A stretch of 6,035 bases of DNA from contig URYW01000099.1 in NCBI GenBank assembly GCA_900552145.1, positions 1-6,035 of the forward strand, in the 5' to 3' direction. The position numbers and the translations under genes are program-made. The number at the start of each line of letters is the position of its first letter. Position 1 is the first letter of the stretch. Below, one piece after another: positions 1-6,035 of this stretch. The stretch is from an uncultured Collinsella sp. GTDB taxonomy: Bacteria; Actinomycetota; Coriobacteriia; Coriobacteriales; Coriobacteriaceae. The notes beneath the pieces were generated by a model. It did no database searches. It was not told the origin of the DNA and saw nothing but the letters and a program-made list of their open reading frames with translations.

Positions 1-16
1 CATCCTCGTTGTGGGC

Positions 17-19
17 TAG
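17..19 (+). other. In-frame TAG codon in the conserved VVG-Tyr segment of glgP
   Basis: The frame reads I-L-V-V-G-TAG-A-G-E-T-G-I-K-L-R-V-W. In phosphorylases this stretch is normally GY followed by a short loop and an LRLW-type motif, so TAG sits where tyrosine is expected. A single base change from TAC or TAT would produce it. Homology is intact on both sides with no frame change, so this is a nonsense substitution, a base-call error or a recoded codon rather than a gene boundary. Confidence 0.85.
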
Positions 20-1591
20 GCCGGCGAGACCGGCATCAAGCTGCGCGTCTGGGCTGCCGAGCCGGTCGAGGAGCACTTCGATCTGGAGGCCTTCAACCGC
101 GGCGACTACGCCCTGGCCGATGCCGAGCGCGCCGAAGCCGAGGCCATCAGCGCCATCCTCTACCCCAACGACGCCGGCGAGCACGGCCGTCTGCTGCGCC
201 TGAAGCAAGAGTACCTGTTTGTCTCGGCCGGCATCTACAGCCTGCTCGACACCTTTGAGAAGGAACACGGTGCTAACTGGGAGCTGCTGCCGCAGTTTGT
301 GGCCATCCATACCAACGACACGCACCCCGCCATGTGCGGCCCCGAGCTCATGCGCATCCTCATCGACGAGAAGAAGCTCGAGTGGGACGACGCCTGGAAC
401 ATCGTGACGCAGGTCGTGAGCTACACCAACCACACTATCCTTCCCGAGGCTCTGGAGAAGTGGCCCATCGGCACGTTCTCCAAGCTCCTCCCCCGCGTGT
501 ACCAGATCATCGACGAGATCAGCCGTCGTTGGCATGAGTCGTTCGACACCACGCAGGAGGGTTGGCAGGAGCGCCTGCGCCAGACCGCCATTCTGTGGGA
601 CGGCGAGATCCGCATGGCCAACCTGTCTGTGATCTGCAGCCATAGCGTCAACGGCGTAGCCAAGATCCACTCCGACATCATCAAGAACATCGTGCTCAAG
701 GACTTCTACGCCCTGACGCCCGAGAAGTTCAACAACAAGACCAACGGCATCTCACACCGTCGTTTCTTTGCCGAGGCCAACCCCACCTATGCCAAGCTCG
801 TGACCGAGGCCATTGGCGATGGCTGGCTGAAGGACGCCTTTGAGCTGGAGAAGCTCAAGGAGTTCCAGAACGACGCCGAGTTCCTGAAGGCCGTGGGCGC
901 CTCCAAGCGCGCCAACAAGGAGCGTTTGGCCGCCTACGTTAAGGCCGAGACCGGTCTGGTCATTGACCCCAACACCGTCTTCGATGTTCAGGTGAAGCGC
1001 TTCCATGCCTATAAGCGCCAGCTCATGAACATCATGAAGGTGATGGACATCTACAACCGTCGCATCGCGGATCCCAACTTCCACGTGACGCCGACGACCT
1101 TCATCTTTAGCGGCAAGGCCGCCTCGAGCTACACCTTTGCCAAGGAGACCATCCGCCTCATTAACTCCGTGGCCGACGTCATCAACAACGACGCCCGCGT
1201 CAACGAGGTCATGAAGGTCTGTTTTATTCCCAACTTCCGCGTGAGCAACGCCCAGCTCATCTACCCCGCAGCCGAGATTTCGGAGCAGATCTCCACCGCC
1301 GGCAAGGAGGCCTCGGGCACGTCCAACATGAAGCTCATGATGAACGGCGCCATTACGCTGGGCACCCTCGACGGCGCTAACATCGAGATCGCCGACCTGG
1401 CCGGTCGCGAGAACGAGGCCATCTTTGGCCTGACCGCCCCCGAGGTCGAGCAGCTCTGGGCATCCAACAGCTACTTTGCATGGGATACCCTCAACGGCGA
1501 CCGTGAGCGCCTGGGCCGCGTGATGGACGAGCTCAAGGACAACACCTTTGCGGGTCTTTCGGGCAACTTCGAGAGCATCTACTACGAGCTC

Positions 1592-1594
1592 TAG
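1592..1594 (+). other. In-frame TAG codon 62 codons before the natural glgP end
   Basis: The frame reads F-E-S-I-Y-Y-E-L-TAG-N-N-N-D-S-D-L-V-M-A-D-F and continues for 62 codons to TAA 1781-1783. The downstream part is clearly phosphorylase C-terminus (LVMADF, LLNTA, WFSSDRTIREY, EIW). The TAG falls in a poorly conserved linker: as I recall the sequences, relatives have isoleucine, methionine or lysine around it, so the original residue cannot be named. TAC (Tyr), TTG (Leu) and CAG (Gln) are all one base away. Confidence 0.85.
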
Positions 1595-1813
1595 AACAAC
1601 AACGACTCCGACCTTGTCATGGCAGACTTCCGCAGCTACGTCGACGCGTGGGAGAAGCTTACGGGCAGCTATGGCGATCAGGAGACTTGGAACCGCAAGG
1701 CCCTGCTCAACACCGCCTCGAGCGGCTGGTTCTCGAGCGACCGCACCATTCGCGAGTACCGCGACGAGATCTGGCACGCATAAAGGCGCGCGAGCTCCCC
1801 TATGCCAGCACGG

Positions 1814-1857
1814 CATTACTCGACGGGCGCGACGTTGCGCCGCGCCCGTCGCTAATG
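1814..1857 (+). terminator. Strong hairpin between glgP and glgC, possible terminator or mRNA-processing element
   Basis: The arms cgacgggcgcg (1821-1831) and cgcgcccgtcg (1841-1851) pair perfectly over 11 bp around a 9-base loop. A lower stem, catta (1814-1818) with taatg (1853-1857), pairs across a small ct/c internal loop. It begins 30 bases after the glgP stop and ends 34 bases before the glgC start. No run of T follows (ggtttagg only), so it is not a textbook intrinsic terminator. It may weaken transcription, protect the 3' end of the glgP message, or shape the glgC leader. The structure is seen directly; its function is inferred. Confidence 0.5.
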
Positions 1858-1880
1858 GGTTTAGGAACATCGATGACAGA

Positions 1881-1885
1881 AGGAG
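1881..1885 (+). promoter_or_regulatory. Ribosome binding site of glgC
   Basis: AGGAG lies 6 bases before the ATG at 1892, inside the purine-rich stretch agaaggagaaa. This fixes the glgC start at 1892 and supports the N-terminus MSKKECIAM, which runs straight into the nucleotide-binding loop. An earlier ATG at 1873 is in another frame and closes after 8 codons. Confidence 0.8.
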
Positions 1886-1891
1886 AAATCG

Positions 1892-3040
1892 ATGAGTAAG
1901 AAAGAATGCATCGCGATGCTCCTCGCAGGAGGACAGGGCAGCCGATTGGGGGCACTCACCCAAAAGATCGCTAAGCCGGCGGTTAGCTTTGGTGGCAAGT
2001 TCCGCATTATCGACTTCTCGCTGTCCAACTGCTCCAACTCGGGTATCGACACGGTGGGCGTTCTGACGCAGTATCGCCCCTACCTGCTGCATGCCTATGT
2101 GGGCTCCGGCGAGGCGTGGGATCTGGACAGCCGCGACGGCGGCGTGTCGATCCTGCCGCCGTACGAGACGCAGACCGGTGGCGCCTGGTATGCGGGCACG
2201 GCAGACGCCATTACGCAGAACCTCGACTACATCAAGGCCAACGACCCCAAGTACGTCCTGATTCTTTCGGGCGATCACCTGTATCGCATGGACTACCGCA
2301 AGATGCTCAAGACGCACATTGAGAACAACGCCGACCTCACCGTGAGCGTTATGCCCGTGCCGTGGGAGGAGGCCAGCCGCTTTGGCATCCTGACCACCGA
2401 CCCCGAGGACGGCCGCATCACCAAGTTTACCGAGAAGCCCGAGAAGCCCGATTCGAACCTCGCGTCCATGGGCATCTACATCTTCTCGGCCGACGTCCTG
2501 ATCGAGGCCCTCGAGCAGGACGCTCTGGACCAGCGCTCGAGCCACGACTTTGGCAAGGACATCATCCCCAAGCTGCTCGGCGAGAACAAGCGCCTGTACA
2601 GCTACGAGTTCCACGGTTTTTGGAAGGACGTTGGCACCATCGCCAGCTTCCACGAGACCTCAATGGACCTGCTGGGCAACAACCCCGAGTTCGATCTGTT
2701 TGACAAGAACTTCCCCATCATGTCCAACATCACCACGCGTCCGCCGCACTACATTGGCCCGGACGGCCGCCTAGACGACTGCCTGGTCTCCAACGGCTGC
2801 AAGATTTACGGCACCGCTCGCCACTCGATTCTTTCGACCGATGTCATCATCGAGGAGCGCGCCGTGGTCGAGGACTCCGTGCTGCTGCCGGGTGCGCACG
2901 TTAAGAGCGGCGCGCACATCTGCCGCGCAATTTTGGGCGAGAACTCCACGGTCGAAGAGGGCGTGAAGCTCGGCTCTGTCGATACCACCAAGGATACGGC
3001 CGTCGTTGGAAATGACGTCGTTATCGGGAAGGGGGAATGA
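1892..3040 (+). CDS. glgC: Glucose-1-phosphate adenylyltransferase, catalytic subunit (ADP-glucose pyrophosphorylase)
   Basis: GlgC makes ADP-glucose and pyrophosphate from ATP and glucose-1-phosphate, the committed step of bacterial glycogen synthesis, in the cytoplasm. The 382-residue length fits Gram-positive GlgC (~380). The N-terminal nucleotidyltransferase domain has the nucleotide loop LAGGQGSRL (11-19), KPAVSFGGKFRIIDF (28-42), GTADA (102-106), the metal/catalytic SGDH (126-129, Asp128), FTEKP (179-183, with the sugar-phosphate lysine 182), SMGIY (192-196) and FWKDVGT (242-248). From about residue 295 to 360 the short hexapeptide-like repeats form the expected left-handed beta-helix domain used for oligomerisation and allostery. 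All key residues are present, so it should be active. It is followed by glgD after only 4 bases, suggesting co-transcription, stoichiometric production and a GlgC-GlgD hetero-oligomer. Effector preference cannot be read from the sequence. Confidence 0.97.
   Translation: MSKKECIAMLLAGGQGSRLGALTQKIAKPAVSFGGKFRIIDFSLSNCSNSGIDTVGVLTQYRPYLLHAYVGSGEAWDLDSRDGGVSILPPYETQTGGAWYAGTADAITQNLDYIKANDPKYVLILSGDHLYRMDYRKMLKTHIENNADLTVSVMPVPWEEASRFGILTTDPEDGRITKFTEKPEKPDSNLASMGIYIFSADVLIEALEQDALDQRSSHDFGKDIIPKLLGENKRLYSYEFHGFWKDVGTIASFHETSMDLLGNNPEFDLFDKNFPIMSNITTRPPHYIGPDGRLDDCLVSNGCKIYGTARHSILSTDVIIEERAVVEDSVLLPGAHVKSGAHICRAILGENSTVEEGVKLGSVDTTKDTAVVGNDVVIGKGE
3029..3037 (+). promoter_or_regulatory. Ribosome binding site deciding the glgD start
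   Basis: The stretch aagggggaa sits inside the last codons of glgC, with AGGGGG ending 9 bases before the ATG at 3045. It favours ATG 3045 (protein MINRKAIGYI) over the upstream in-frame TTG at 3006, which would add 13 residues that do not look like family sequence and would overlap glgC. Confidence 0.7.
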
Positions 3041-3044
3041 TCCG

Positions 3045-4172
3045 ATGATCAATCGCAAGGCCATCGGTTATATCACCGCTAACTACTCTTCGACCTACGG
3101 CAGCGTGCTGCTCAAGGACCGCCCCATCGCGTCCGTCCCGTTTTTGGGCCGCTACCGCCTGATCGACTTCCCGCTGTCCAACATGATGAATGCCGGCATT
3201 AAGACCGTCGGTGTCGTCATGCCGGGAAACTACCGCTCGCTGATCGACCACGTGGGCTCGGGCAAGGACTGGGGCCTGGACCGCAAGAAGGGCGGCCTGT
3301 TCATGGTGCCCGGCAACGCGTATGGCACCACCAAGGGCGGCATGCGCTTCCTGCTGCGCGACATCATCTCCAACAAGACGCTGTTCCAGCGCTCGGACAA
3401 GCCCTATGTTGTGATGATGGGCACCAACATCATCTTTAACATGGACCTCAACACCATCATCGACGCGCACGAGAACTCCGGTGCCCAGATGACCGTGGTG
3501 TACTGCAAGGCCACGCGCAATGTTGATGACGAGACCAAACTCGAGATTAACGAGAACGGCCGCCTGACGGGCGTGAGCGCCGGCGTCGTGTACGGCGACA
3601 ACGCGTCCATGGACTGCTGCATCGTCAACCGCGAGACGTTGCTCGAGATCATCGACCACTACCAGGCCGCCGACTATCTGGACCTGCTCGAGGCACTCCA
3701 GGGCGACTTTGGCAACATCGACGTGTGCAGCTACGAGTACAAGGGCGAGGTCGTGGGCGTGTTTAGCGAGAAGTCGCTCTATCGCCGCAGCATGGACCTG
3801 CTCGACCAGACCGTGGCCGACCAGCTCTTCGATCCCGAGCGCCCGATCCTGACCAAGGCTCACGACGTGCCGCCTTCGCGCTATGCGACCGGCAGCCACG
3901 CGTGCAACTCGATCATCTCGGCCGGCTGCATCATCAAGGGCACCGTGCGCAACTCGATCCTGTCGCGCGGCGTTGTGGTCGAGGAAGGCGCTTCGGTGAC
4001 CAACTCGATCATCAACCAGAGCTGCATCATCAAGAGCGGCGCCCGCGTTGAGAATGCCATCCTGGACAAGAACAACGTGGTTCCCACCAACACCGAGCTT
4101 CGCGGCACGCCCGAGAACATCCTGGTGCTGGGCAAGGCTCCGTTAACTCCCGATACCACCATCGTGCATTAA
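3045..4172 (+). CDS. glgD: GlgD, non-catalytic ADP-glucose pyrophosphorylase subunit
   Basis: This 375-residue paralogue of GlgC corresponds to Firmicutes GlgD, known to associate with GlgC and alter its activity. It has the family framework, including GRYRLIDFPLSN (35-46), and a C-terminal left-handed beta-helix with repeats from about residue 287 to 347 (NSII, CIIKG, NSIL, VVVEEGA, NSII). The catalytic signatures are lost. The glycine-rich loop that is LAGGQGSR in the neighbouring GlgC is here TANYSSTYG (11-19). The SGDH metal site is replaced by MGTN (125-128), putting Thr where the catalytic Asp should be. No EKP lysine motif is found; the matching stretch reads INENGRL. It is therefore expected to be regulatory or structural rather than an enzyme. 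It lies 4 bases behind glgC, which argues for a shared transcript and complex. The stop is TAA. Confidence 0.95.
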   Translation: MINRKAIGYITANYSSTYGSVLLKDRPIASVPFLGRYRLIDFPLSNMMNAGIKTVGVVMPGNYRSLIDHVGSGKDWGLDRKKGGLFMVPGNAYGTTKGGMRFLLRDIISNKTLFQRSDKPYVVMMGTNIIFNMDLNTIIDAHENSGAQMTVVYCKATRNVDDETKLEINENGRLTGVSAGVVYGDNASMDCCIVNRETLLEIIDHYQAADYLDLLEALQGDFGNIDVCSYEYKGEVVGVFSEKSLYRRSMDLLDQTVADQLFDPERPILTKAHDVPPSRYATGSHACNSIISAGCIIKGTVRNSILSRGVVVEEGASVTNSIINQSCIIKSGARVENAILDKNNVVPTNTELRGTPENILVLGKAPLTPDTTIVH

Positions 4173-4203
4173 CGTAGGCACCGCAACATCGCTCGTAACA
4201 TGC

Positions 4204-4239
4204 AGAATAGCCGCCCGGTTTGCGCCAGGCGGCTATTCT
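4204..4239 (+). terminator. Strong hairpin between glgD and glgA, likely weak terminator or leader structure
   Basis: The arms agaatagccgcc (4204-4215) and ggcggctattct (4228-4239) pair perfectly over 12 bp. Past a single C-A mismatch the pairing continues with G-C, G-C and a G-T wobble around a 4-base loop (4220-4223). The A-rich base and GC-rich top resemble an intrinsic terminator in which the T-rich tract (tattct) is folded into the stem, but no T run follows. It starts 31 bases after the glgD stop and ends 22 bases before the glgA ATG. It could lower transcription into glgA or remain as a 5' leader hairpin. The pairing is seen directly; termination is inferred. Confidence 0.55.
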
Positions 4240-4250
4240 CGAATTGCAAC

Positions 4251-4256
4251 AGGGAG
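4251..4256 (+). promoter_or_regulatory. Ribosome binding site of glgA
   Basis: AGGGAG ends 5 bases before the ATG at 4262. This supports the N-terminus MADSSKKMQIVFASAE, in which the first beta-strand and the KTGGLGDV substrate loop fall at the normal distance from the start for GlgA. The site lies 11 bases beyond the foot of the 4204-4239 hairpin. Confidence 0.8.
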
Positions 4257-4261
4257 ACAAT

Positions 4262-6035
4262 ATGGCAGATTCCAGCAAAAAGATGCAGATCGTGTTTGCC
4301 TCGGCCGAGTGCGCACCGTTTGTAAAGACCGGTGGCCTGGGCGACGTGGCGGGCTCGCTGCCCGCGGCGCTTGTGCGCGCCGGCGCCGAAGTAATCGTGA
4401 TGGTGCCCAAGTACGCCACCATCAAGGACGAGTACAAGGCGCAGATGGAGCACTTCTCCGACTTTTACGTGAGCCTGGGCTGGCGCAATGAGTACTGCGG
4501 ACTCGAGAAGCTCGAGCACGACGGCGTCACCTATATGTTCATCGACAACGAGCGCTACTTTGCGCGCGACTATCCGTACGGCTTCTTTGACGACGGCGAG
4601 CGCTTCGCGTTCTTCTCCAAGGCCATCACCGAGAGCCTACAGCACCTGCCGGCCGGCTTTGAATGCGACATCCTACACTGCAACGACTGGCAGACGGCAC
4701 TGGCGCCCGTGTTCCTGCGCGAGTTCTACCAGGGCTTGCCGCTCTACGAGCGCGTCAAGACCGTGTTCTCGATCCACAATGTGGCGTTCCAGGGCCAGTT
4801 TAGCGACACCGTGATGGAGGACATCCTGGGTGTGGCGCATATTCCGGCGGCCGCCTCGCAGCTGCGTTGCGACGCCTGCAGCATCAACTACATGCTGGGC
4901 GCCCTGCGCTATGCCGACGCCATCACCACGGTGAGCCCTACCTATGCCAACGAGATCCAGACGCCCGAATTTGGCGAGGGCCTGGACGGCGTTCTGCGCG
5001 AGCGTTCGTACGCGCTGCAGGGCATTTTGAATGGCATCGACGTCGCGGGCTTTGACCCGGCGACCGACAAGCGCATTGCCGCCAACTACACCGTCGAGGA
5101 CCGTTCTGGCAAGGCCGTGTGCAAGGCCAAGCTGCAGGAGGAGCTGGGGCTCGAGGTTCGCGACGACCGTCCGCTCATGGTGATGGTCACGCGCCTTACG
5201 CGCCAGAAGGGCATGGACCTGGTCATGTACGCACTCGACCGCATCTTGGCCGGCGGCGTGCAGGTGGCGGTGCTGGGCACCGGCGACCGCGACTACGAGG
5301 ACGGCCTGCGCTACTTCCAGGACAAGTACCCCGGCACCATGGCCGCGCGCATCGAGTTCGATCCGGCACTCTCGCAGCGCATGTATGCTGCCGCCGACAT
5401 GTTCCTGATGCCGTCGAAGTTTGAGCCCTGCGGCCTGTCGCAGATCATCGCCATGCGCTACGGCACCCTGCCGATTGTTCGCGAAACCGGTGGTCTGAAG
5501 GACACCGTGCAGCCGTACAACGAGTTTACCGGCGAGGGCACGGGCTTCTCGTTTAGCAACTTTAACGGCGACGAGATGGGCGACGCCGTGTTCCGCGCTG
5601 CACGCCTGTTCTGGGATAACCGTGAGGCATGGAACCAGCTGGTCACGCAGGCCATGAGCCAGGACTTTAGCTGGACGCGCTCGGCCGACAAGTATCTGGA
5701 CCTGTACTTCTTTATGCATCCGGAGATTGAGAGGCCGGCGGCGGTTGTCGACGAGCCTGAGGCTGTTGCTGAGGCCGTTGTCGCTGAGGCCGAGGAGAAG
5801 CCAGTTGAGGCTGAGCCCGCAAAGACCGAGCCTGAGGTAAAGGCTGAGGTTGCTCCTGAGACAGAGGCCGAGGTCAAGCCCGCTGCGAAGCCCGCAGCTA
5901 AGAAGACCACGACCCGCAAGACGACCGCCAAGACGGCTACGACGGCCAAGGCTGCCGCCACCACGCCCGCCGCAGCAACGACGACTGCTGCCAAGGCAAC
6001 GACTACGCGCACGCGCACGACCGCCGCGACCACGA
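4262..6035 (+). CDS. glgA: Glycogen synthase (ADP-glucose-dependent, GT5) with long charged C-terminal tail; 3' end outside the window
   Basis: GlgA transfers glucose from ADP-glucose to the non-reducing end of alpha-1,4-glucan. The frame is open from ATG 4262 to the window end: 591 residues with no stop. The two-domain GT-B core shows KTGGLGDV (22-29, ADP-glucose binding), a HCNDW motif (139-143), SIHNVAFQG (from 171; His172), TVSPTYANEI, NGID (257-260), VTRLTRQKG (309-317; Arg311 and Lys316 are the expected phosphate-contacting residues), GTGD (339-342), and SKFEPCGLSQ (385-394) with catalytic Glu388, then ETGGLKDTV (408-416). The core closes near residue 490 (LDLYFFMHPEIE), the usual end of bacterial GlgA (~480). 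Beyond it lies an atypical low-complexity tail of at least 100 residues, described separately. The core looks fully active. It follows glgD after 89 bases and a hairpin, so it may be expressed at a different level from glgCD. Confidence 0.96.
   Translation, partial: MADSSKKMQIVFASAECAPFVKTGGLGDVAGSLPAALVRAGAEVIVMVPKYATIKDEYKAQMEHFSDFYVSLGWRNEYCGLEKLEHDGVTYMFIDNERYFARDYPYGFFDDGERFAFFSKAITESLQHLPAGFECDILHCNDWQTALAPVFLREFYQGLPLYERVKTVFSIHNVAFQGQFSDTVMEDILGVAHIPAAASQLRCDACSINYMLGALRYADAITTVSPTYANEIQTPEFGEGLDGVLRERSYALQGILNGIDVAGFDPATDKRIAANYTVEDRSGKAVCKAKLQEELGLEVRDDRPLMVMVTRLTRQKGMDLVMYALDRILAGGVQVAVLGTGDRDYEDGLRYFQDKYPGTMAARIEFDPALSQRMYAAADMFLMPSKFEPCGLSQIIAMRYGTLPIVRETGGLKDTVQPYNEFTGEGTGFSFSNFNGDEMGDAVFRAARLFWDNREAWNQLVTQAMSQDFSWTRSADKYLDLYFFMHPEIERPAAVVDEPEAVAEAVVAEAEEKPVEAEPAKTEPEVKAEVAPETEAEVKPAAKPAAKKTTTRKTTAKTATTAKAAATTPAAATTTAAKATTTRTRTTAATT
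5735..6035 (+). repeat. Low-complexity, charge-segregated C-terminal tail of GlgA
   Basis: GlgA residues 492-591 are almost entirely Ala, Thr, Glu, Lys, Val and Pro. Residues 492-537 (5735-5872) hold 15 acidic and 3 basic residues in E-A-x and E-P-x units. Residues 538-591 (5873-6034) hold 11 Lys/Arg and no acidic residue in A-A-K and T-T-x-K units resembling histone-H1-type tails. No globular fold, signal peptide or membrane segment is visible, so it is probably disordered. At DNA level it is imperfectly repetitive (gaggct/gaggcc, then acgacg and aaggc units), with more gct and gtt codons than the gcc/gtc-rich core. The reading frame stays open and continuous with the synthase, so it is part of the protein unless a base error lies near 5730. 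Confidence 0.85.

Larger units (their letters stand above)
2..1783 (+). pseudogene. glgP: Glycogen/maltodextrin phosphorylase, 5'-truncated by the window and interrupted by two in-frame TAG codons
   Basis: This is a GT35 family alpha-glucan phosphorylase, a PLP enzyme that releases glucose-1-phosphate from the non-reducing ends of glycogen or maltodextrin in the cytoplasm. About 593 codons are visible; compared with ~800-residue relatives, roughly 200 N-terminal residues lie outside the window. Family landmarks in order are the VVG-x-AGETG-KLR-W segment (from 8), NDTHP (314-328), YTNHT-PEALE-W, HAVNG-like SHSVNGVA, NNKTNGI-HRRF, FDVQVKR-H-YKRQ, and the PLP-site motif EASGTSNMK with the lysine codon at 1331-1333. 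The C-terminus is FSSDRTIREY-EIW, ending at TAA 1781. The GTG at 299 is an internal valine, not a start: homology continues upstream and no ribosome site precedes it. The C-terminal wording resembles MalP, so a maltodextrin preference is possible. Because TAG codons break the frame at 17 and 1592, it is called a pseudogene; sequencing error or amber readthrough would make it a normal CDS. Family assignment is near certain, functional status is not. Confidence 0.88.

Noticed and set aside
299..1594. An independent gene starting at GTG 299 and ending at TAG 1594
   Set aside because: Phosphorylase homology continues upstream to position 2 and downstream to TAA 1781 in the same frame. GTG 299 is an internal valine before NDTHP, with no ribosome site.
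752..2653. A 633-codon open frame on the - strand across glgP and glgC
   Set aside because: It lies antisense to two clearly homologous genes. Its Val/Leu/Gly/Ala/His-rich composition is what the reverse strand of GC3-rich codons gives, and no family is recognisable.
3006..3044. An upstream TTG start for glgD
   Set aside because: It would overlap the end of glgC and add 13 residues unlike the family N-terminus. ATG 3045 has a clear purine-rich site at good spacing.
4169..4201. A possible promoter for glgA, TTAACG (4169) with TAACAT (4196)
   Set aside because: The boxes are about 21 bases apart, too far for a standard housekeeping promoter, and both match poorly.
4673..5719. A 348-codon open frame on the - strand inside glgA
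   Set aside because: It is the antisense shadow of the GT5 core, with no recognisable motif and no plausible ribosome site.
5458..6033. A 191-codon - strand frame rich in Ala, Val, Ser and Thr that looks like a membrane or secreted protein
   Set aside because: It is the complement of the low-complexity GlgA tail. The apparent hydrophobic stretch comes from reading gcc/acg/aag repeats backwards, while the + frame is continuous with GlgA.

Overview
The window holds a glycogen-metabolism gene cluster, all on the + strand, in the order glgP (5' end missing) - glgC - glgD - glgA (3' end missing). The DNA is GC-rich, with strong C/G preference at third codon positions. It carries a separate non-catalytic GlgD beside GlgC, an arrangement best known from Firmicutes. 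A GC-rich genome with glgC plus glgD fits gut Coriobacteriia such as Collinsella, but that assignment is an inference from codon style and gene content.

Region by region: positions 2-1783 read as the last three quarters of a glycogen/maltodextrin phosphorylase in one continuous frame, except for two in-frame TAG codons (17-19 and 1592-1594). Family-conserved sequence continues without a frame change on both sides of each. A 108-base gap containing a strong hairpin (1814-1857) leads to glgC (1892-3040), ADP-glucose pyrophosphorylase. Four bases after its stop comes glgD (3045-4172), a GlgC-like protein lacking the catalytic motifs. An 89-base gap with a second strong hairpin (4204-4239) leads to glgA (4262 to the window end), a GT5 glycogen synthase. 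After its normal C-terminus it continues into a low-complexity tail of at least 100 residues, first acidic and then basic, which is still open at the window end.

The genes form one pathway. GlgC, probably modulated by GlgD, makes ADP-glucose from glucose-1-phosphate and ATP. GlgA polymerises it into alpha-1,4-glucan. GlgP releases glucose-1-phosphate from the polymer. No branching enzyme (glgB) or debranching enzyme (glgX) is visible here. The points that deserve a second look are the paired in-frame TAG codons in glgP, the charge-segregated tail on GlgA, and the hairpins placed just before glgC and glgA. I see no mobile element, CRISPR array, tRNA or rRNA, and no evidence for an entirely new system.
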